Below are positions 1 to 5,630 of a DNA stretch of 5,630 nucleotides, one piece after another. This DNA comes from Burkholderiales bacterium (GTDB lineage: Bacteria; Pseudomonadota; Gammaproteobacteria; Burkholderiales; UBA11063). A program made the position numbers and the translations under genes. Within the stretch, counting starts at the first letter, position 1. Each line of letters starts with the position of its first letter. Location: NCBI GenBank assembly GCA_020697025.1, contig JAJFBO010000083.1, positions 1-5,630 of the forward strand. Direction: 5' to 3'. Below the pieces are notes generated by a model that worked only from the letters and a program-made list of their open reading frames with translations, was not told the origin of the DNA and made no database searches.

Positions 1-4
1 TGAC

Positions 5-730
5 TCAGAATTGATAGCTACCAAAACGTTTTGGAGCTATTTCTGGTAATTCAAATAAATTTAATTTATCTATATTTATAAATTCATTTCCATTATACTG
101 CTGAAATTTATTAAACCGTTTATTCTCATCCACTTCAAATAAATAAAATCTAAATTTGATATTATTTTGTGCTAGAGTATAAATTTTATTTAATAAACTT
201 GCCGATTGTAAAAAATAACATACTAATTTTATACTATCATTTATTATATAGGTATTAATAATTTCTTGTAGTTTGGCTCTTGGCTTTTCACTCAATTCTA
301 ATTCAATACCTATTTTATCATCTATCAGTAAGTCGGAAACCCTTTGTCTGGTATTTACTCTGAATATACCAAATTCCTTACGTAACTGCTTATCTGTTTT
401 AATTAAATCCGGATGGATATTTTCATTATTTATAATATAAAAATATAGGTCAATTAATAATGTATCATGGTTCAAAGTATTTAAATTAGCTTTATTTAAT
501 ACTTTAGTTTCAAGGATTTTCCCACTGAGGGCAGTTAAAAATACATAGTTGCCGCTACTTGCTAGTACTTTGCTTGATTTAACATATCCATCTTCCTCTA
601 AACGTCTGATAATGCGCCTGATCTGGACTAAGCTTAAATTACACAATATAGCAAGATGACATTCTTTTACATAACCAAAAAGTATAATAAAATTTAATAT
701 TTCTAAATCACGTGGTTGTAATATATTCAT
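5..730 (-). CDS. Winged-helix protein resembling the replication-relaxation family
   Basis: A 241-residue protein, probably cytoplasmic and DNA-binding. Residues 1-65 look like a winged helix: helices at about 6-18, 22-30 and 33-46 (SLVQIRRIIRRLEEDGYV), then a short beta wing ending LTALSGK. A motif NHDTLLIDLYFYI (87-99) follows, then RVSDLLID (130-137) and IGIELELSEK (140-149). This order (winged helix, H-x5-D helix, D then E-x-E strand, Lys) is what I recall of replication-relaxation proteins, found mostly on plasmids and integrative elements. The D133/E143/E145/K149 arrangement also recalls a PD-(D/E)XK nuclease core, but that is inference. Its ATG lies 2 bases after the msbA stop with no good Shine-Dalgarno, so translation probably depends on coupling to msbA. 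Base composition is unlike its neighbour: positions 1-300 are about 23% GC, against about 35% in 1021-1320 of msbA. It could instead be a plain transcription regulator. The reading frame is complete; its function is unknown. Confidence 0.6.
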   Translation of the reverse strand: MNILQPRDLEILNFIILFGYVKECHLAILCNLSLVQIRRIIRRLEEDGYVKSSKVLASSGNYVFLTALSGKILETKVLNKANLNTLNHDTLLIDLYFYIINNENIHPDLIKTDKQLRKEFGIFRVNTRQRVSDLLIDDKIGIELELSEKPRAKLQEIINTYIINDSIKLVCYFLQSASLLNKIYTLAQNNIKFRFYLFEVDENKRFNKFQQYNGNEFINIDKLNLFELPEIAPKRFGSYQF

Positions 731-732
731 AA

Positions 733-2493
733 TTAGTCACGCCAGTTAGATTGTACATTATATAGTGCGGCATATGACCCGTTTAAGGCTAATAAATCTG
801 CATGCCGTCCTGTTTCAACAACCCTGCCCCTTTCCATAACTACTATTTTATCAGCATGTAATACAGTAGTTAAGCGATGGGCAATAACTACTGTAGTCCG
901 GTTTTTCATTAGTTTATCTAATGCTTCCTGTACTAGCTTTTCTGAAGTATTATCGAGTGCAGAAGTAGCTTCGTCTAAAATTAAAATTGGTGCATTTTTT
1001 AGCATTGCCCGGGCAATTGCCAGGCGTTGTTTTTGCCCACCGGATAAACGTGTGCCATTTTCGCCAATTTCAGTATTGAATTTTTGCGGTAACTGATCAA
1101 TAAACTCCAGGGCATTGGCAAATTTGGCTGCGTTAATTACCTGCTCCATACTGACTTGATGACTCAGCCCATAAGCAATGTTATTATAAATAGAATCATT
1201 AAATAAAACAGTATCCTGGCTTACTAAGGCTACATTATTTCTTAAAGAATTAAGCTCAATTTCTTTTAAATCGACTCCATCAATATAAATTGTTCCACTT
1301 TCAATATTATAAAATCTAGGAATCAGATTAGCTAACGTAGTTTTACCACTGCCGGAACTGCCCACTAAAGCAATTGTCTTGCCCACTGGAATATCTAGTG
1401 TTACATGATCCAACACATTTTTCTCAGAAGATGGATATTTAAAACTTACATCATTAAACTGGATCGATTCATGAAGTCCATTTAGACTATGTGTACCAAA
1501 ATTAGCTTCTTCTTTATTATCTAGAAATGTAAAAACTGATTCAGCAGCAGTCAGCCCCTTTTGCAAAGACTGAGTTACGTTAGTAATTCGTTTCATGGGT
1601 GCAAAAATCATAATCATTGCAGTAATAAACGAAACAAAGTCGCCTGCAGTAAAATGATTAGTTCTGGATTTCGATGCAGCAAAATATAAAACCATAGATA
1701 AAGCACAAGCTACTAAAAACTGGCTTACTCCTGAATTTAGCGATGAAGTGGCAGCTTGCTTTACATTATTAGATTTAATTGAGTGAATTGCTGTGGAAAA
1801 GCGCTTCTCTTCATAGTTCTGCCCGCCAAATAATTTAACAATTTTTTGCCCCTGGACTGCCTCAGTAATAATTTGCGTCATTTCACCATATTGTTCCTGA
1901 TTACCACGACTAAGTTTACGTAAACGTTTTGATAATATTCGCACGAGTATTAGAACGAATGGCAGTGTAACCACACAAAATAAAGTTAATTCCCAATCAG
2001 TATAAATCAGCAGTGCTATAAGCGCCAGTACCGTTACCCCGTCTTTGAAGGTCACCGTGACAATATTAAATCCTGCCTCAGTAATTTGTGTAACATCAAA
2101 AACTATTCGTGATATAACACGTCCAGAGTTATTATCATCATAATATTGCACCGGCAGTTTTAACATCCGGTTAAACATCATTCTACGCATTTTTTGTACA
2201 ATAGACCCGGATAACCAGGTAGTCAGATATTCATTTGCATAAGATGCAATAGCTCTGACTAAATATATAACCATAACCAAAATAGGTACCATAATAATTG
2301 CCGTTTTATTCTGGTCAGTAAATCCTTTGTCAATTAAAGGCTTCATAACTCTTGCAAATGCTGGTTCTGTTGCAGCTGCAACTATCATGGCTAATATCGA
2401 AAAAGCAAATCTTTGCCGATACTCGGCCATATAACCCCACATTCGTTTATATAATTGCCATGAACTGTATAAATTTACTTTTGTTTTTGCCAT
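733..2493 (-). CDS. msbA: Lipid A export ATP-binding/permease protein MsbA
   Basis: A 586-residue half-transporter of the inner membrane that works as a homodimer. It flips core-lipid A, and probably phospholipid, from the inner to the outer leaflet using ATP. The N-terminal half is the six-helix membrane domain, with hydrophobic stretches near residues 29-49, 64-85, 148-165, 167-187, 256-274 and 285-303. The nucleotide-binding domain is intact: Walker A GSSGSGKTT (378-386), Q-loop Q426, signature LSGGQ (483-487), Walker B ILILDE (503-508), D-loop SALD (511-514) and switch histidine H539. Length matches the family. The phrases ATEPAFARVMKPLIDKGF near the first helix and APMKRITNVTQSLQKGL after the sixth fit MsbA better than generic exporters, and look betaproteobacterial. 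The ATG is preceded by a modest AAGTAGGT site about 9 bases upstream. It is the first gene of a leftward unit and shares an 82-bp divergent region with purA. No lpxK or waaA partner is visible; the winged-helix gene occupies the downstream slot. Confidence 0.95.
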   Translation of the reverse strand: MAKTKVNLYSSWQLYKRMWGYMAEYRQRFAFSILAMIVAAATEPAFARVMKPLIDKGFTDQNKTAIIMVPILVMVIYLVRAIASYANEYLTTWLSGSIVQKMRRMMFNRMLKLPVQYYDDNNSGRVISRIVFDVTQITEAGFNIVTVTFKDGVTVLALIALLIYTDWELTLFCVVTLPFVLILVRILSKRLRKLSRGNQEQYGEMTQIITEAVQGQKIVKLFGGQNYEEKRFSTAIHSIKSNNVKQAATSSLNSGVSQFLVACALSMVLYFAASKSRTNHFTAGDFVSFITAMIMIFAPMKRITNVTQSLQKGLTAAESVFTFLDNKEEANFGTHSLNGLHESIQFNDVSFKYPSSEKNVLDHVTLDIPVGKTIALVGSSGSGKTTLANLIPRFYNIESGTIYIDGVDLKEIELNSLRNNVALVSQDTVLFNDSIYNNIAYGLSHQVSMEQVINAAKFANALEFIDQLPQKFNTEIGENGTRLSGGQKQRLAIARAMLKNAPILILDEATSALDNTSEKLVQEALDKLMKNRTTVVIAHRLTTVLHADKIVVMERGRVVETGRHADLLALNGSYAALYNVQSNWRD

Positions 2494-2511
2494 ATTGTTA
2501 TTACCTACTTT

Positions 2512-2520
2512 TGATATAAT
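2512..2520 (+). promoter_or_regulatory. Extended -10 promoter candidate for purA-trmJ
   Basis: TGATATAAT is a perfect TGnTATAAT extended -10 element. The best -35-like hexamer (TTGTTA at 2495-2500) is only 14 bases upstream, so the extended -10 probably carries recognition. Transcription would start near 2527, giving a leader of about 50 bases before the purA ATG. The call comes from consensus matching only. Confidence 0.6.
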
Positions 2521-2545
2521 ATCTAACTTTAAACTTAATAAGTAA

Positions 2546-3871
<1,326 letters not shown>

Positions 3872-3873
3872 CT

Positions 3874-4587
3874 ATGTTAAACAATATTAAAATTGTATTA
3901 TGCAATACTTCGCACAATGGAAATATAGGATCAGCAGCGCGGGCTATGAAAACCATGGGAATATTAAATTTAGTTTTAGTAAACCCAGTAGCCATTCCTG
4001 ATGATCATACCATGGCTTTGGCTTGTAACGCTGCCGATGTAGTTAGGGAAGCTAAAATTGTAACCACTTTAGAAGAGGCATTATCTGATACTGTTTTAGC
4101 TATTGGCATGACATCCAGAAAACGTGAATATACACCTCATTTAACTACCCCTAAAGGCATTATACCTGAAATTTTTAGTTCAATTGCAAGTGGAGATAAA
4201 ACTGCCATTGTTTTTGGGTCTGAACGTTTTGGCTTAAGTATTGAAGAACTGGAAAAATGTAACCGCTTAGTTACAATACCCGGCAACCCGGAGTACTTTT
4301 CACTAAATTTATCTCAAGCTGTACAAATTATGTGTTATGAAGTATACAACAAGTACAATGGTTCAGTAGCTCATTTAGAACAAAATACCCGTCTGGGAAG
4401 CTTTGCTGATAATCAAGGTATATTAAACCAGTTAGAGCTGATACTTAGTTACGCTAATTATAAGAATAAAGATCCTATACGAACAAGGCGCAGATTACAA
4501 AATATCCTTCATAAAGCAAATCTGGAACGTGAGGATGTAGATTTATTAAGAGGAATGCTTAAGGCTATAGAAGTTAGAGTTAAATAA
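3874..4587 (+). CDS. trmJ: tRNA (cytidine/uridine-2'-O-)-methyltransferase TrmJ
   Basis: A 237-residue SPOUT-class methyltransferase that 2'-O-methylates C32 or U32 in the anticodon loop of tRNAs, using S-adenosylmethionine and acting as a dimer. Motif 1 is NIGSAARAMKTMG (17-29) with the conserved N17 and R23. Motif 2 is IVFGSERFGLS (112-122). Motif 3 is GNPEYFSLNLSQAVQ (137-151), forming the trefoil-knot cofactor site. The opening closely parallels E. coli TrmJ (NIRIVLVETSHTGNMGS). A basic, helical C-terminal segment (about 175-237, ending RLQNILHKANLE...LLRGMLKAIE) is typical of TrmJ and separates it from TrmL or TrmH. The ATG begins 2 bases after the purA stop, with only a weak GAG upstream, suggesting coupled translation from the purA promoter. 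The gene ends 8 bp from the convergent acyltransferase gene. Confidence 0.92.
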   Translation: MLNNIKIVLCNTSHNGNIGSAARAMKTMGILNLVLVNPVAIPDDHTMALACNAADVVREAKIVTTLEEALSDTVLAIGMTSRKREYTPHLTTPKGIIPEIFSSIASGDKTAIVFGSERFGLSIEELEKCNRLVTIPGNPEYFSLNLSQAVQIMCYEVYNKYNGSVAHLEQNTRLGSFADNQGILNQLELILSYANYKNKDPIRTRRRLQNILHKANLEREDVDLLRGMLKAIEVRVK

Positions 4588-4595
4588 ATTACTAT

Positions 4596-5327
4596 TTAAG
4601 CGCCAAGACAATCTAACATTTGATTATTAGTTGTTTCAAGTAGTTTGGTTAATGTCTCTGCAGTTTGTCCGTCTGGAGAAATTGGCTTGCCTATTTTGAC
4701 TGTAATTACCCCTGGATATAAACATAAACCGGTTTTTGGATAATAGCAGCCGGCATCATGTGCGACAGGAAGTATTTTAGAGTTCAGTAATAAAGCAAGT
4801 CTTGCTGTACCAGATTTATATTTTTTACGTTGTTTCGGCATTAATCTTGTTCCTTCAGGAAAAGTTAAAATCCAAAAACCATCATCAAATCTTTCTACTC
4901 CCTGCTTTAGGACTTTTTCGATTGCATTACCTTTAGAATTGCGGTCTATGCTAATTGGCGAAGCAAACCTCAGCGTCCATCCAAAAAATGGTATTTTTAG
5001 CAGCTCTTCTTTTAAAACCCAGACATGCAGTGGAAAAATTTGAGTAAAGCATAATGTTTCCCACATTGATTGATGATTACTTGCAATAATTGTGGGAGTC
5101 TTTGGAATATTTTCCCTACCGATTATCTGATATTTAACGCCGCAAATGTTACGTGCACAAAAATTAAAAAGCCAGGTCCAGGAGCAGAGTATGCGATTAC
5201 GTGTTACAGGTTTACAAAAAGCTACTGACAAAGCAATCAAAAATATTATTATCGTATATATTCCCATTATTATCCATAAAATACTTGAACGTACTCTTAC
5301 TGTAAGGGAGGGCTTTCTTATTGACAT
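4596..5327 (-). CDS. plsC: 1-acyl-sn-glycerol-3-phosphate acyltransferase (PlsC family)
   Basis: A 243-residue inner-membrane acyltransferase of the lysophosphatidic acid acyltransferase family. It probably acylates 1-acylglycerol-3-phosphate to phosphatidic acid in phospholipid synthesis. A membrane anchor spans about 16-37. Motif I reads NHQSMWE (84-90): the histidine is H85, but the position usually held by aspartate (HX4D) is glutamate E90. I recall HQSxWET in many betaproteobacterial members, so this looks like a lineage form and not damage. Motif II is around SIDRN (126-130), motif III is FPEGTR (156-161), and a motif IV-like LPVAHDAG follows. Length is normal. The ATG at 5327 is the first start after an in-frame stop, though its ribosome binding site is poor (AGAAG about 7 bases upstream). 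The gene stands alone on the minus strand, converging with trmJ and preceded by a promoter candidate at 5356-5364. Acyl specificity cannot be read from sequence; it could be a paralogue with another lysophospholipid acceptor. Confidence 0.88.
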   Translation of the reverse strand: MSIRKPSLTVRVRSSILWIIMGIYTIIIFLIALSVAFCKPVTRNRILCSWTWLFNFCARNICGVKYQIIGRENIPKTPTIIASNHQSMWETLCFTQIFPLHVWVLKEELLKIPFFGWTLRFASPISIDRNSKGNAIEKVLKQGVERFDDGFWILTFPEGTRLMPKQRKKYKSGTARLALLLNSKILPVAHDAGCYYPKTGLCLYPGVITVKIGKPISPDGQTAETLTKLLETTNNQMLDCLGA

Positions 5328-5355
5328 GAAGTTACTTCTAAAAATTTATCCCTAG

Positions 5356-5364
5356 ATTTTATCA
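5356..5364 (-). promoter_or_regulatory. Extended -10 promoter candidate for the acyltransferase gene
   Basis: Read on the minus strand this is TGATAAAAT, a TGnTAnAAT extended -10. A 4/6 match to the -35 consensus (TCAACA, plus positions 5379-5384) lies 17 bases upstream. Transcription would begin near 5349, leaving a short leader of about 22 bases. The surrounding DNA is so AT-rich that chance matches are common. Confidence 0.45.
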
Positions 5365-5470
5365 TAATTTATTAATATTGTTGATTACTTATTACTATTT
5401 TTAGATAGCAAAATTAAGTAATGCCATAACTTATTAAACTAACAAGATATCCTAGAGGATTAACATAAGA

Positions 5471-5510
5471 TATAAAATAAAAAAGCCAGATTATATTCCA
5501 AATCTGGCTT
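5471..5510 (-). terminator. Rho-independent terminator for a leftward transcript entering from the right
   Basis: A perfect 10-bp inverted repeat, AAGCCAGATT (5483-5492) and AATCTGGCTT (5501-5510), encloses an 8-base loop. On the minus strand the stem is followed directly by a T-rich tail (plus positions 5471-5482 are almost all A), giving GGCTTTTTTATTTTATA. On the plus strand the stem is followed by AGTATTCATT, a poor tail, so the terminator is directional. It would end a leftward transcript whose body lies beyond about 5511 and insulate plsC from it. Confidence 0.85.
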
Positions 5511-5530
5511 AGTATTCATTATAGAACATT

Positions 5531-5602
5531 GGTCATAAACAAACCCTATAACGTGACCCTGGAGAAACTCCCCGGGGTCTTGTTATAGAGGGAGATATGA
5601 TC
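5531..5602. repeat. GC-rich multi-part hairpin (imperfect inverted repeat) of unknown identity
   Basis: Nested complementary arms surround a centre near 5566. GGTCATA (5531-5537) pairs with TATGATC (5596-5602, one G-U pair), CTATAAC (5546-5552) with GTTATAG (5582-5588), GACCC (5555-5559) with GGGTC (5575-5579), and GGAG (5561-5564) with CTCC (5568-5571) around an AAA loop. Two more C-G pairs are possible beside a bulged A5589. That makes about 23 pairs in a rod with small internal loops. The core 5553-5580 is 18/28 G or C in otherwise very AT-rich intergenic DNA. It could be the 3' part of a structured leftward RNA ending at the terminator 20 bases away, or a dispersed palindromic repeat. It does not match 4.5S, 6S, tmRNA or RNase P RNA as I know them. 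Strand is undetermined. Confidence 0.6.
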
Positions 5603-5630
5603 AGTATTTAGCTTGCATAGGTTATGTACC

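Noticed and set aside
4580..4599. Bidirectional terminator between trmJ and plsC
   Set aside because: The stem is seven A-T pairs only, with no convincing U-tract on either side; too weak to annotate as a terminator.
5269..5277. DnaA-box-like TTATCCATA
   Set aside because: A single match inside the acyltransferase coding region, with no cluster, dnaA or dnaN nearby; expected by chance in AT-rich DNA.
5146..5355. Plus-strand open frame of 69 codons antisense to the acyltransferase N-terminus
   Set aside because: It lies almost wholly inside the opposite gene. Its composition is that of the complement of a membrane anchor, and it has no recognisable domain.
5365..5470. Possible regulatory or RNA element in the AT-rich spacer upstream of plsC
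   Set aside because: Apart from the -35-like hexamer of the plsC promoter candidate, only very short imperfect palindromes (for example ATCC-TAGA-GGAT near 5449-5460) and scattered A/T runs are present.
5597..5611. ATG at 5597 after GAGGGAG, which looks like a good ribosome binding site
   Set aside because: The frame stops after four codons (TAG), and the purines belong to the hairpin arm.
5624..5630. Rightward gene starting at ATG 5624
   Set aside because: Only two codons are visible and the ribosome site is weak (TAGG very close to the ATG).

Overview
The window reads as chromosomal DNA from an AT-rich Gram-negative proteobacterium. MsbA and a PlsC-type acyltransferase point to an outer membrane built on lipid A. 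The wording of MsbA (ATEPAFARVMKPLIDKGF), of PurA, and the NHQSMWET acyltransferase motif look betaproteobacterial to me, perhaps a low-GC Neisseriales-like lineage. That placement rests on remembered family patterns, not on a search.

Layout, left to right. Positions 5-730 (minus) encode a small winged-helix protein resembling the replication-relaxation family, and 733-2493 (minus) encode MsbA, the lipid A flippase. These two form a leftward unit with only 2 bases between msbA stop and the next ATG. An 82-bp divergent intergenic region (2494-2575) follows, holding opposed extended -10 promoter candidates. Rightward come purA (2576-3871) and trmJ (3874-4587), again separated by 2 bases. A plsC-like acyltransferase (4596-5327, minus) converges on trmJ with only 8 bp between stop codons. 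The last 303 bp (5328-5630) contain no complete gene. They hold a probable plsC promoter, a strong leftward rho-independent terminator (5471-5510) for something entering from the right, and a GC-rich multi-part hairpin (5531-5602) of unknown identity.

Functionally most of the window is housekeeping. MsbA and the acyltransferase serve envelope lipid export and phospholipid synthesis, PurA commits IMP to AMP synthesis, and TrmJ methylates tRNA position 32. The parts that do not fit are the very AT-rich winged-helix gene, of a family usually met on plasmids and integrative elements yet coupled to msbA, and the structured repeat-like element at the right edge. I see no CRISPR array, tRNA, rRNA, transposase or clear defence system.
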